64,000 nucleotides of DNA, from assembly GCF_039614725.1 (NCBI RefSeq), contig NZ_CP154859.1:3472001-3536000 (forward strand), written 5' to 3'. Under the pieces are notes generated by a model, which searched no databases, had not been told where the DNA came from, and saw only the letters and a program-made list of their open reading frames with translations. The position numbers and the translations under genes are program-made. The stretch comes from Thauera sp. JM12B12. GTDB lineage: Bacteria; Pseudomonadota; Gammaproteobacteria; Burkholderiales; Rhodocyclaceae. Positions 28,659 to 36,758 of this stretch are shown piece after piece (positions within the stretch are counted from its first letter, which is position 1; each line of letters opens with the position of its first letter).

Positions 28659-28680
28659 GGTCGTACTCCCTGGATAATAG

Positions 28681-28700
28681 ATGACCATGATCATGACCAT
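28681..28700 (-). promoter_or_regulatory. Putative antitoxin operator
   Basis: ATGACCAT occurs twice around ATC, creating the 10-base palindrome CATGATCATG. It lies 23-42 bases before the antitoxin start, where Phd-type proteins usually bind. Confidence 0.45.
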
Positions 28701-28747
28701 GGTTGCACATGAGATCAAGCCCAATCCACCATCCCGGATACAGACGC

Positions 28748-28775
28748 TTGCCGCACCGCCTAAAGTAGCTACTAT
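28748..28775 (+). promoter_or_regulatory. Promoter and operator of the second TA pair
   Basis: TTGCCG (28748-28753) and TACTAT (28770-28775) are spaced by 16 bases. The palindrome AGTAGCTACT (28764-28773) overlaps the -10, as expected for autorepression by the antitoxin encoded at 28809. Confidence 0.45.
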
Positions 28776-28808
28776 GGACTCATCTCAACGCTAATCAGGA
28801 CACTGATC

Positions 28809-29117
28809 ATGAAAGTCATGACCGCACGCGAAGCAAAGAACCGGTTCGGCGAATTCCTCGATGCATCGCGCCGGGAGCCGGTCGTCATCACCAGGAACGA
28901 TCGCCCCGTCGGCATCATGGTGTCGATCGAGGACGCAGCGGACACACTGTTGCCGGAATTCCTGCTCGACAAGACCCCCGGTTACGACGGCTGGCTCTTC
29001 GAGAAGGTTACGGCGACGCTCGAACGCATCGATGCAGGCCAGTCCACGCTACATGCTCACGACGAAGCCATGGCGCTGCTACGCGAGCGTGTGGCAGCAC
29101 GGAATCGCCGTGCATGA
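28809..29117 (+). CDS. Phd/YefM-family antitoxin
   Basis: A 102-residue protein. MTAREAKNRFGEFLDASRREPVVITRN is the Phd/YefM N-terminal DNA-binding fold. The C-terminal half (TPGYDGWLFEKVTATLERIDAG) would wrap the toxin. The gene overlaps the downstream RelE/ParE gene by 4 bases. Confidence 0.87.
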   Translation: MKVMTAREAKNRFGEFLDASRREPVVITRNDRPVGIMVSIEDAADTLLPEFLLDKTPGYDGWLFEKVTATLERIDAGQSTLHAHDEAMALLRERVAARNRRA

Positions 29118-29404
29118 ACATCCTCTGGACTGACGAGGCGCTGGACGACCTTGAGGAGATCCTTGTTTATTACCACTCGGAGGCAGGCCCCCTGACTGCG
29201 GAAGCCGTCCATTCGCGCATCGTTGCCGAGATCGAAGCCTTGCGCGTCTTCCCCGAGCGTATTCGGGCAAGTATGCGAATCCCGGGGGCACGTGAGCTCG
29301 TCATTCGCCGACTGCCCTATGTTGCCTTCGTGAAAGTGACGGATGACTCGGTGATCGTGCTCAACGTGGTTCATACCGCACGGGAGTTTCCTGCGCGCCA
29401 CTGA
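29114..29404 (+). CDS. RelE/ParE-family toxin
   Basis: A 96-residue protein. ILWTDEALDDLEEILVYY, RIVAEIEALRVFPERIR and LPYVAFVKVTDDSVIVLNVVHTAREFP follow the ParE/RelE plasmid-stabilisation pattern. Whether it attacks gyrase or ribosome-bound mRNA cannot be told from the sequence. It forms an operon with the antitoxin upstream. Confidence 0.87.
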   Translation: MNILWTDEALDDLEEILVYYHSEAGPLTAEAVHSRIVAEIEALRVFPERIRASMRIPGARELVIRRLPYVAFVKVTDDSVIVLNVVHTAREFPARH

Positions 29405-29441
29405 GATGCCACGAAGGGAGCAGCGAAGGTTTGCCGTACTG

Positions 29442-29470
29442 TTAGACAAACACTAATATACACACATAAT
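29442..29470 (+). promoter_or_regulatory. Promoter of the vapB-vapC pair
   Basis: TTAGAC (29442-29447) and CATAAT (29465-29470), 17 bases apart, lie in an AT-rich stretch. The vapB ATG is at 29493 with AAAGGGTGG as ribosome site. Confidence 0.5.
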
Positions 29471-29492
29471 CGTAATTACAAAGGGTGGCGTG

Positions 29493-29756
29493 ATGGAAAC
29501 ACTGCTAAGCCGCGTCTTCAACAATGGCAACAGCCAGGCGGTCCGCATCCCGGCAGAGTTCCGCCTCGACACCGACCGCGTCAGCATCACGCGCAACGAC
29601 GCGGGCGACCTAGTGATTCACCCCTTGCGCGTACAGCGTGGCACCGCCCTGATGCAGGCCCTTAAAGCGCTGGGCGAAGTAGACGACGACTTCATTGCCG
29701 CACTCGAGGCCGAGCGGGAGGCGGCGCTGCCTGTGCAGGAGCGTGAGGCGCTGTGA
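29493..29756 (+). CDS. vapB: VapB-type antitoxin (AbrB/MazE fold)
   Basis: An 87-residue protein. SRVFNNGNSQAVRIPAEFRLD is the swapped-hairpin AbrB/SpoVT DNA-binding motif typical of VapB. ATG 29493 is preferred to the overlapping GTG 29490 because of its spacing from AAAGGGTGG. It overlaps vapC by 4 bases. Confidence 0.88.
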   Translation: METLLSRVFNNGNSQAVRIPAEFRLDTDRVSITRNDAGDLVIHPLRVQRGTALMQALKALGEVDDDFIAALEAEREAALPVQEREAL

Positions 29757-30172
29757 TCTACCTGCTCGACACCAACATCCTCATCTACCTGATCAAGAAC
29801 CAGCCGCCCAGCCTCGCGCAGCGCGTCGACGCACTCCCCGAGACCGATACGCTGTGCATGTCTTTCGTGACCTGGGCAGAGTTGCTGAAAGGCGCCGAGC
29901 GCAGCACCCGCAAGACGGAGGTGCTGCGGCGGCTGAACGCCTTGACACGCCAGGTACCAGTGCGCTATCCCGCCGATCCCGCCATCTGCCGGCATTACGC
30001 GGAACAGGCCACCCGCCTCAGGGAGGCGGGCACACCGATCGGCGCGAACGACCTGTGGATCGCCTGCCACGCGCTGGCGGAGGGGGCCACCGTGGTCACC
30101 CACAATACGCGCGAGTTCAGGCGCATTTCGGGTTTGTGCGTCGAGGACTGGGTGTCCGCCGAAAAAGACTGA
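29753..30172 (+). CDS. vapC: VapC-type PIN ribonuclease toxin
   Basis: A 139-residue protein with a GTG start. MIYLLDTNILIYLIKN, SFVTWAELLKGAE, IGANDLWIACHAL and VVTHNTREF hold the four conserved acidic positions of VapC. VapC proteins of this type commonly cut initiator tRNA. The gene ends 30 bases before the CIRCE element of rpoH. Confidence 0.9.
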   Translation: MIYLLDTNILIYLIKNQPPSLAQRVDALPETDTLCMSFVTWAELLKGAERSTRKTEVLRRLNALTRQVPVRYPADPAICRHYAEQATRLREAGTPIGANDLWIACHALAEGATVVTHNTREFRRISGLCVEDWVSAEKD

Positions 30173-30202
30173 AAAAGGCCACCCCGGAACTCCCGCCGCC
30201 CC

Positions 30203-30229
30203 TTAGCACTCTCACGCCCCGAGTGCTAA
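30203..30229 (+). promoter_or_regulatory. CIRCE element (HrcA operator) in front of rpoH
   Basis: TTAGCACTC, nine bases, GAGTGCTAA: a perfect match to the CIRCE consensus with the right spacer. It starts 57 bases before the rpoH ATG. A TAATAT at 30227-30232 overlapping the right arm could be the -10. HrcA bound here would repress rpoH until protein damage titrates the GroE-HrcA system. Confidence 0.93.
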
Positions 30230-30259
30230 TATTGAAGCGCACAAGGAGGACCCAAGCCC

Positions 30260-31111
<852 letters not shown>

Positions 31112-31115
31112 TCAG

Positions 31116-31562
31116 ATGCGGCTCTATCTGGACGTCTGCTGTTTCAACAGACCGTTCGACGATCAAGCGCAGACGCGGATTCGCCTCGAGACCGAATCAA
31201 AACTCGTGTTGCAGGACTTAGTGCGGGCAGGCAAGCATGCGCTCGTCTGGTCCTACATCATGGATTTTGAAGTCGCCAACAATCCATTCGAGGAACGCAT
31301 TCGCCACATCCTGGAATGGAGAACGCTCGCAGCTGAAGTGATTCACGAGTCCGGGGAGGTGCTTGAAGTCGCGCAGCGACTGGTTGCAGATGGCGCCAGT
31401 GCTTACGATGCGCTGCATGTAGGCTGCGCGGTGGCGGGCAAATGCGATGTTTTCGTCAGCACTGACGACCGGCTCTTGAGGAAGGTGGAACGCACCCGTC
31501 TGCTTGAGGCGCTCACCCCGGGACCTGCACTCGCCTTCGTGGAGAAGTGGTATGAAAACTGA
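31116..31562 (+). CDS. PIN-domain protein, probable toxin
   Basis: A 148-residue protein. MRLYLDVCCFNRPFDD at the start, ASAYDALHVGCAVAG and DVFVSTDDRLLRK near the end fit a diverged PIN nuclease. It starts 4 bases after rpoH and overlaps the small gene downstream by 11 bases. Base composition is slightly lower in GC than rpoH. The order, toxin before the small partner, is opposite to the other pairs here. Confidence 0.75.
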   Translation: MRLYLDVCCFNRPFDDQAQTRIRLETESKLVLQDLVRAGKHALVWSYIMDFEVANNPFEERIRHILEWRTLAAEVIHESGEVLEVAQRLVADGASAYDALHVGCAVAGKCDVFVSTDDRLLRKVERTRLLEALTPGPALAFVEKWYEN

Positions 31563-31761
31563 TGCCGAAATCCGTCAGACGGGGCTGGAGGCGCTGGTCA
31601 AGGCGCTTGGCCCGGTGGAAGCCGAACGCTTCATCGCCTCCATCTCGCGCGACCGCTTCGATTACACGCAGTGGCGGCGGCACGGCCTCCCACCGGCAGA
31701 CTTGAGCGTGCTGAGTGCACAAGCCGAGAAATATTCGCAGACACTGAGCAGTGGCGAGTGA
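31552..31761 (+). CDS. Small partner of the PIN protein, probable antitoxin
   Basis: A 69-residue protein from the ATG at 31552. TDAEIRQTGLEALVKALGPVEAERFIASISRD suggests a helical protein; the C-terminus has DYTQWRRHGLPPADL. Small proteins of this kind often follow PIN genes and are taken as antitoxins. No DNA-binding motif is obvious. Confidence 0.65.
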   Translation: MKTDAEIRQTGLEALVKALGPVEAERFIASISRDRFDYTQWRRHGLPPADLSVLSAQAEKYSQTLSSGE

Positions 31762-31818
31762 TCGCGGCTCTGCTCTGTAAAGACCTGAAGCACGAAACCT
31801 CCCCCGCCCAAGCGCCCT

Positions 31819-32421
31819 TCACTTCCCCGCCAGCAGCGCCTTGATGTCCGCAGTGATCACCTGCGGGTCTTCGGCATGCTTCACATACAGGCGCAGGCGC
31901 CCGTCTGGTCCGAAAACGTAGGTGCCGGCGGTGTGGTCGATGGTGTAGTGGCCAGCGAGGTCGCCGCTCTTGCGGTAGAACACGCGGAAATCCTTGGCGA
32001 TCTCGGCGATCTTCTCCGGCGAGCCATACATGCCGAGGAAGCGCGCATCGAACACCGGCACGTACTCGGCGAGCAATTCCTGCGTGTCGCGCTCGGGGTC
32101 GACGGTGACGAAGATCACCTGCACGCGATCGGCATCGGGGCCGAGCGCCTGCATCACGCTGCTCATGCTCGAGAGTGCGGTCGGGCACACGTCGGGGCAC
32201 TGGGTGTAGCCGAAGAAGATGGTGACGACCTTGCCCTTGAAGTCGGCGAGCGTGCGCGCCTTGCCGGTGTGGTCGGTGAGCGCGAAGCGCTTGCCGTACT
32301 CGGCGCCGGTGATGTCCGTGCTCTTGAAGGCGGGCTCGGGCGGCGTGCAGCCGGCGATCAGGCCGACGGCGAGCAGCGGCAGGGCGAGCGTGCGCAGGCG
32401 GGCGGAGAAGCGGGATGCCAT
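31819..32421 (-). CDS. Sco1/SenC-family copper chaperone lipoprotein
   Basis: A 200-residue protein. A lipobox LIAGC ends the signal peptide. The thioredoxin-like fold has GYTQCPDVCPTALS (CxxxC copper ligands) and DHTAGTYVFGPDG (the third ligand, His). Such proteins deliver copper to the CuA site of cytochrome oxidase. The oxidase genes lie 14 kb away. It sits behind the light operon after a 140-base gap. Confidence 0.92.
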   Translation of the reverse strand: MASRFSARLRTLALPLLAVGLIAGCTPPEPAFKSTDITGAEYGKRFALTDHTGKARTLADFKGKVVTIFFGYTQCPDVCPTALSSMSSVMQALGPDADRVQVIFVTVDPERDTQELLAEYVPVFDARFLGMYGSPEKIAEIAKDFRVFYRKSGDLAGHYTIDHTAGTYVFGPDGRLRLYVKHAEDPQVITADIKALLAGK

Positions 32422-32564
32422 GGGCTTGCCTGTGGGGCGAGTGAATCAGCGCGTGATGATAGTCCGATCGCCGCCCCGCCGGAACCCGCTGCGGCAATGA
32501 GTCGCGCCGCCCGGGGCGGGGCCAGGGAAGGCGCGCATCGCACGCACGCTCGCCCCGCAGCCGC

Positions 32565-33113
32565 TCACGCCGAGGCCGACAGGCGCCGCCGCAGCCCGCG
32601 CATCAGCGCGCCGATCAAAGGCAGCTTCTCGTACAGCTCCTCGGCGGCGTCCCAGTAGTCGCGGTGCAGTTCGACCCGTCCAGCCGCATCGAAACGCAAG
32701 TGGGTCACGCCCCGCACCGTCAGGGCCCGTCCGCGCAAGCCGAAGTGGAAGGTCCAGCCGAGCATGGCCTGGTCGCCCTGCTCGATGCGCTCGGTGACGA
32801 CGAAGCGCGGGCCCTCGGTGGTCGCGAACATGTGCTCGAAGATGCGACGGATGGCGTCGATGCCGGCGACCTCGTTGAAGGGGTCCTTGAAGCGGGCATC
32901 GCGAGCGTAGTAGTGGTCGAGCGTGGCGAGGCTGGCGGGGGTCAGCGTTGCGTAGAAATCGGCCAGACGGCGCGCGGAGCTCGGGTTCGCGGGCAAGCCC
33001 GCTCCCACAGGATCCGGGGGTGCCACGAGAGGCCGTGGGAGCGGGCTTGCCCGCGAACATGCCTCGCTGGACGCCCGCACAGAACCGGAATCAGAAACTG
33101 TGTCGCTCATCAC
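32565..33113 (-). CDS. NTF2/SnoaL-like protein with REP-encoded N-terminal segment
   Basis: A 182-residue protein from ATG 33113 (ATG 33110 also possible). Residues ~47-160 form an NTF2-like fold (ARRLADFYATLTPASLATLDHYYARDARFKDPF), as found in ketosteroid-isomerase relatives. Residues ~20-43 are encoded by an inserted REP pair (DPVGAGLPAN). It is the last gene of the ten-gene operon, 6 bases after the SDR. Function unknown. Confidence 0.8.
   Translation of the reverse strand: MMSDTVSDSGSVRASSEACSRASPLPRPLVAPPDPVGAGLPANPSSARRLADFYATLTPASLATLDHYYARDARFKDPFNEVAGIDAIRRIFEHMFATTEGPRFVVTERIEQGDQAMLGWTFHFGLRGRALTVRGVTHLRFDAAGRVELHRDYWDAAEELYEKLPLIGALMRGLRRRLSASA
32986..33057. repeat. REP pair inside the NTF2-like gene
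   Basis: TTCGCGGGCAAGCCCGCTCC and its inverted mate GAGCGGGCTTGCCCGCGAA lie about 30 bases apart. The pair is 72 bases long (24 codons) and keeps the frame open. Confidence 0.85.
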
Positions 33114-33119
33114 CCCTCC

Positions 33120-34103
33120 TCAAAGCCTGGTCGCACGCCGCACGAGCGGGAAGTACAGCCGCCGCGGCAGCAGCTGCAGGCACTTGAGCACCCGCGTGAA
33201 GCGCTTCGGGAAGTGGATCTCGAAATCGCCCGCGGCGAAGCCCTCCAGGATCGCCTGCGCGGCCTGCTCCGGGGTCTGCAGCGCCGGCATGGTGAAGTCG
33301 TTCTGCGCGGTGAGCGGCGTGGCGACGAAGCCGGGGTCGATCAGGAACACATCCACACCGCGCGGCGCAAGATCCAGGTAGAGCACCTCGGCAAAGTTGA
33401 TCAGGGCGGCCTTGGACGGGCCATACACCGCCGCCTTCGGCAGCCCACCATAGCCGGCGACGCTGCCCACCAGCGCAATCGCCCCGCCGCCCTGGGCGAG
33501 CAGGGTCGGCAGGACGCAGGCGACGCCGCTCATGGTGCCAACGAGATTGACGTCGAGGGTCTCGCGCACGCTGTCTGCGCTCAGCTCCCAGGCGCGCAGC
33601 GGGCGATAGGTGCCGGCGTTGAACACGACGAGATCGATGCCCCCCCAGCGGGCGAGGATGTCGTCGCACGCGCGGGCGAAGGCGAAGGCGTCGGTGAGGT
33701 CCAGCGCCAGAGCGAGGCTGCGATCCGCCTCAAGCTCCGGCGGCAGCCCCGTGGGAGCGGGCTTTCCCGCGAAAGCGGCGGCTGAGGCCTCGCCATTCGC
33801 GGGAAAGCCCGCTCCCACGGGGTCGGCGGGGCTGGAGGGGCTGACGGCTCTCCCTGCGTCGGCGGGCGAGCGGGTGCTGACCAGCGCGCGCGCCGCGTCG
33901 CAGGCCGCGCACACTGCGCGCAGCTTGTCCGCGCCGCGCGCCGACAGCGCCAGGCGGGCGCCACGGCGGGCGAGCGCCAGCGCGAGCGCCTCGCCGATCC
34001 CTGTCGAGGCGCCGACGATCCACACCCTTCTCCCGGCCCAGTCGCGAATCGGCGTATTGAGCGGGCCGAACAGTCGCTGCAGCACGCCCCTGCCACCGCT
34101 CAT
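33120..34103 (-). CDS. Short-chain dehydrogenase/reductase with in-frame REP insertion
   Basis: A 327-residue protein. The NAD(P)-binding GASTGIG is at residues 31-37, Ser about 214, and the catalytic pair Tyr227/Lys231 in YGPSK. Residues ~94-120 (DPVGAGFPAN..FAGKPAPTG) are translated from an inserted REP pair between the cofactor loop and the next core strand. This makes the protein longer than the ~250-290 residues usual for the family. It overlaps the DUF3833 gene by 4 bases. In light- or stress-induced lipid operons an SDR of this type is common. Confidence 0.85.
   Translation of the reverse strand: MSGGRGVLQRLFGPLNTPIRDWAGRRVWIVGASTGIGEALALALARRGARLALSARGADKLRAVCAACDAARALVSTRSPADAGRAVSPSSPADPVGAGFPANGEASAAAFAGKPAPTGLPPELEADRSLALALDLTDAFAFARACDDILARWGGIDLVVFNAGTYRPLRAWELSADSVRETLDVNLVGTMSGVACVLPTLLAQGGGAIALVGSVAGYGGLPKAAVYGPSKAALINFAEVLYLDLAPRGVDVFLIDPGFVATPLTAQNDFTMPALQTPEQAAQAILEGFAAGDFEIHFPKRFTRVLKCLQLLPRRLYFPLVRRATRL
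33748..33821. repeat. REP pair inside the SDR gene
   Basis: GTGGGAGCGGGCTTTCCCGC and the inverted GCGGGAAAGCCCGCTCCCAC, a variant with TTTCCC in place of TTGCCC. They are separated by about 30 bases and encode about 25 residues without breaking the frame. Confidence 0.88.
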
Positions 34104-34633
34104 TGCGGGGCCCGCTTGACGAAGCTCAGCGTGACCTCACCGAGGCGGAAACCGAACTTGCTCATCAGCGAGCGGTTGAGCATGACCTTGTCGTCCATCA
34201 GGAACATCCAGTCGTCGAAGTCGACGTTGTACACCTTGCCGTCAACCGGCAGCGCCAGCACGTAGCGCCAGCGCAACGCGTTGCCGGCGGCCTCTCCGGT
34301 GGCCTCGCCGACCACGTCGTCGGCCCGCCCGCTGTAGCGCCCCGGGCCGAGCCGGGTGATGGTCCACACGCGACGCTGGGTGGAGCCGTCGGAATAGGTG
34401 AAACGCTCGTCGAGCGTCCCCACCTCGCCCTCCCAGCGGGCGTCGATCAGCACGTGAAAGCGCTTCACCACCTTGCCCGAGCGGTCCTGGAACATGCCCC
34501 AGGCGTCGAGTGTGCCGTTGAAGTAGTCGCGCAACTCGAGCACCGGCTGCTCTGCACGATAGTGGTCGATATTCACCGAGCTGCACCCCCACAGGCCGAA
34601 CACGGCCACCAGGATCATCCAGAAACGTTTCAC
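34100..34633 (-). CDS. DUF3833 family lipoprotein
   Basis: A 177-residue protein. The signal peptide has a lipobox-like FGLWGCSS, so it is probably a lipoprotein. The DUF3833 body includes LRDYFNGTLDAWGMFQDRSG, RWEGEVGTLDERFTYSDG and FDDWMFLMDDKVMLNRS. Function unknown. It is regularly found beside cfa-like and DUF1365 genes. It overlaps both neighbours by 4 bases. Confidence 0.85.
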   Translation of the reverse strand: MKRFWMILVAVFGLWGCSSVNIDHYRAEQPVLELRDYFNGTLDAWGMFQDRSGKVVKRFHVLIDARWEGEVGTLDERFTYSDGSTQRRVWTITRLGPGRYSGRADDVVGEATGEAAGNALRWRYVLALPVDGKVYNVDFDDWMFLMDDKVMLNRSLMSKFGFRLGEVTLSFVKRAPQ

Positions 34634-36096
34634 GCGCCTTCTCCTCGCTTAAGCCTGTCTTCTTTCCCTCGCCGCGACCGTGGGAGCGGGCCTGGCCGCG
34701 TATGCCCGGGCTCGATCGCCTGCCGCCAGCGCCACAGCAGCACGATCGCCGCGAGCTTGAGCACCAGCGGCGCAAAGCCATACACGCCGGCGAGCGCCGC
34801 CACCGCCGCCGCGTCGCGCGCGCCCGGCGCGTAGCCGAGCAGTGCCAGCAGCGGCAAGGCCAGGCCGGCCGCGAGGGCAAGGTTCGCCTTGGTGACGAAG
34901 TTCCACCAGCCGAAGCAGGCCCCGGCTTCGAGCGGCTTGGCGCGCTCGCCGCGGCGCCCCTGTGCGATCAGGTCGGCCAGCAGCGAAGGCGGCAGACTCA
35001 GGTCCGCCCCCAGGGCCAGGCCGGAGAGCACGCAGATCACCCCGTAGGCGACCACGTCACCGCTCCCGAGCAGGCCTGCCCAGGCGAACACCGCCACCGC
35101 CAGCACCATGCCGGCGAGCCACGCGCGCAGCTTGCCGACGCGCTGCGAGACCCTCACCCACAGCGGCAGGCTCGCCGCCGCGGCAATGAAGTAAAGCACC
35201 AGGAAAAGCCCGGCGAGCTGCGCCGCCTCGAGCACGTCGGCGACGAAGAACAGCACCGTCGCCGACGGGATGGCCGCCGCGATGCCATTGGCGGCGAACA
35301 CCGCGAGCAGACGCGCGAAGCCGGGTTCGCCGAGCGCCCCACGCAGCCCGGCCCACACCGGCGCATCGGCACCCGCGAGCTGCGGCGGCGCTGGCGCGCG
35401 CCACAGCGTCCACACACCGAACACCAGCAGCAGGGGCAGGAAGGCCCAGGCCAGCCGCGCGAGCCCGGCGGCCTCGCCCTCGCCCGCGGCAAGCACGCCG
35501 GGCAGGGCCGCCGCCAGCACCACGCCGGCAAGCGCGAAACCCTCCCGGCTGGCGACGAAACGCGTACGCGCATCGGGCGTGGAGGCCACCTCCGCACCCC
35601 AGGCGTTGTAGGCGATGGTGGCCACCGAGTAGGCCAGCGACACCGCCACCAGCAGCGCGAACAGCCACCCTGCCCCAGCACCTGCAGGCGGCGCCAGCAG
35701 TCCGAGCATGCCGGCAGCGAGTGCTGGCAGCGCGAGCACGATCCACAGCCGCCGCCGCGGCAAGCGATCGTTGGCCCAGCCGATGAGCGGATCGGTCACC
35801 GCATCAAGGATGCGCGCAGCGAGCAGCACCGCACCCACCATGGCGAGCGACAGGCCAAGGCCGTCGGCATACAGGCGCGGCACATGAACGTAGATCGGCA
35901 GCGCGGCGAAGGCGAGCGGCAGACCGAGCGCCCCATAGGCCAGCAGGGCACGCGCGTCGGTGCCGTCCCGCCCGGCTCCGAGCTCTCCGCCTGCCTGCCC
36001 GCCGCCTGCCGCAGCAGCGCTACGGATCGCGTCGGCGCCGGCGGACGGCATCGCGACCGGCGCCGGCGAGCCCGCGCCCGGGGTCCCCGCGCTCAT
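34630..36096 (-). CDS. MFS transporter, GPH/MelB-like
   Basis: A 488-residue protein with about 12 hydrophobic helices. LPIYVHVPRLYADGLGLSLAMVG and DAVTDPLIGWANDRLPRRRLWI match the glycoside-pentoside-hexuronide cation symporter family. A hydrophilic Ala/Gly-rich N-terminus of ~45 residues precedes the first helix. The C-terminal tail runs through one REP unit (34680-34700). Similar transporters occur in cfa-type operons; the substrate is unknown. Confidence 0.85.
   Translation of the reverse strand: MSAGTPGAGSPAPVAMPSAGADAIRSAAAAGGGQAGGELGAGRDGTDARALLAYGALGLPLAFAALPIYVHVPRLYADGLGLSLAMVGAVLLAARILDAVTDPLIGWANDRLPRRRLWIVLALPALAAGMLGLLAPPAGAGAGWLFALLVAVSLAYSVATIAYNAWGAEVASTPDARTRFVASREGFALAGVVLAAALPGVLAAGEGEAAGLARLAWAFLPLLLVFGVWTLWRAPAPPQLAGADAPVWAGLRGALGEPGFARLLAVFAANGIAAAIPSATVLFFVADVLEAAQLAGLFLVLYFIAAAASLPLWVRVSQRVGKLRAWLAGMVLAVAVFAWAGLLGSGDVVAYGVICVLSGLALGADLSLPPSLLADLIAQGRRGERAKPLEAGACFGWWNFVTKANLALAAGLALPLLALLGYAPGARDAAAVAALAGVYGFAPLVLKLAAIVLLWRWRQAIEPGHTRPGPLPRSRRGKEDRLKRGEGA
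34680..34700 (-). repeat. Single REP unit in the MFS gene 3' end
   Basis: GTGGGAGCGGGCCTGGCCGCG is a degenerate REP monomer that encodes part of the hydrophilic C-terminal tail of the transporter. Confidence 0.6.
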
Positions 36097-36758
36097 CGCG
36101 CCGATTCCACCAGCCCGAGCAGCTGCGCGCGCAGTTGCGGCTCGCGCGTGCGCGGATCGAGCCAGATCGCGAAGAAGGCGCGCGCGAGCTCGGGGTCCCT
36201 GATCTCGCCGGTGGGGCGATCCTGGTGCCAGAACTGCGCACCCTCGCCCGGACGGTGAAGCGCGGCGAGCGTGTCGCCGGCCTCGACCGACGGCAAGGCC
36301 GCCGCCAGCGCCTCGCCCCAGCGCGCGAGCTGCGCCTCGTCGTTGAAACCGAGGCGGCGCATCTCGTCGAGGCTGACCGACACCAGGCGTTCGCTGCTGA
36401 TTGCGCGCGCGTACCGGATCGACAGCACATGCGCGTCGCCCACCGCCGCCTCGCCACGCGCGCCCGCCCACAGCGCCGCGTCGTAGAGCTTGAAGCCGAG
36501 CCAGCGCATCTCGCCCTGGCCGACCTGCTCGAGCCGCGCATCGGTCGCCTGCGCCAGCGGCGGCAAGGAGACTGCCGCCGCTGGCGGCGTCGTGGAGAGG
36601 GCGAGCACAAACAGGAACACTGCCGCGAAGCATCTTGCAATTCGGGCGCGAGCGCGCTGCGCATTCGCGGGCAAGCCCGCTCCCACGAGGGAAATGTGCG
36701 TGGAGGGTTCGCCGTCGTGGGAGCGGGCTGGCCCGCGAACGGAGGCCGCGCAGGCCAT
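36093..36758 (-). CDS. Chalcone-isomerase-like exported protein with REP before the signal peptide
   Basis: A 221-residue protein from ATG 36758, which overlaps the CFA gene stop (TGATG). The body has LGFKLYDAALWAG, VLSIRYARAISSERLVSVSLDEMRR-like sequence and GEGAQFWHQDRPTGEI, the chalcone-isomerase-like fold of bacterial secreted proteins. The hydrophobic signal core (FAAVFLFVLALS) begins only at about residue 43, because residues ~7-32 come from a REP pair. A later non-ATG start is possible. Confidence 0.78.
   Translation of the reverse strand: MACAASVRGPARSHDGEPSTHISLVGAGLPANAQRARARIARCFAAVFLFVLALSTTPPAAAVSLPPLAQATDARLEQVGQGEMRWLGFKLYDAALWAGARGEAAVGDAHVLSIRYARAISSERLVSVSLDEMRRLGFNDEAQLARWGEALAAALPSVEAGDTLAALHRPGEGAQFWHQDRPTGEIRDPELARAFFAIWLDPRTREPQLRAQLLGLVESAR
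36664..36739. repeat. REP pair at the 5' end of the chalcone-isomerase-like gene
   Basis: TTCGCGGGCAAGCCCGCTCC and inverted GAGCGGGCTGGCCCGCGAA, 76 bases overall. They lie between the coupled start codon and the signal-peptide coding region. Confidence 0.85.
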
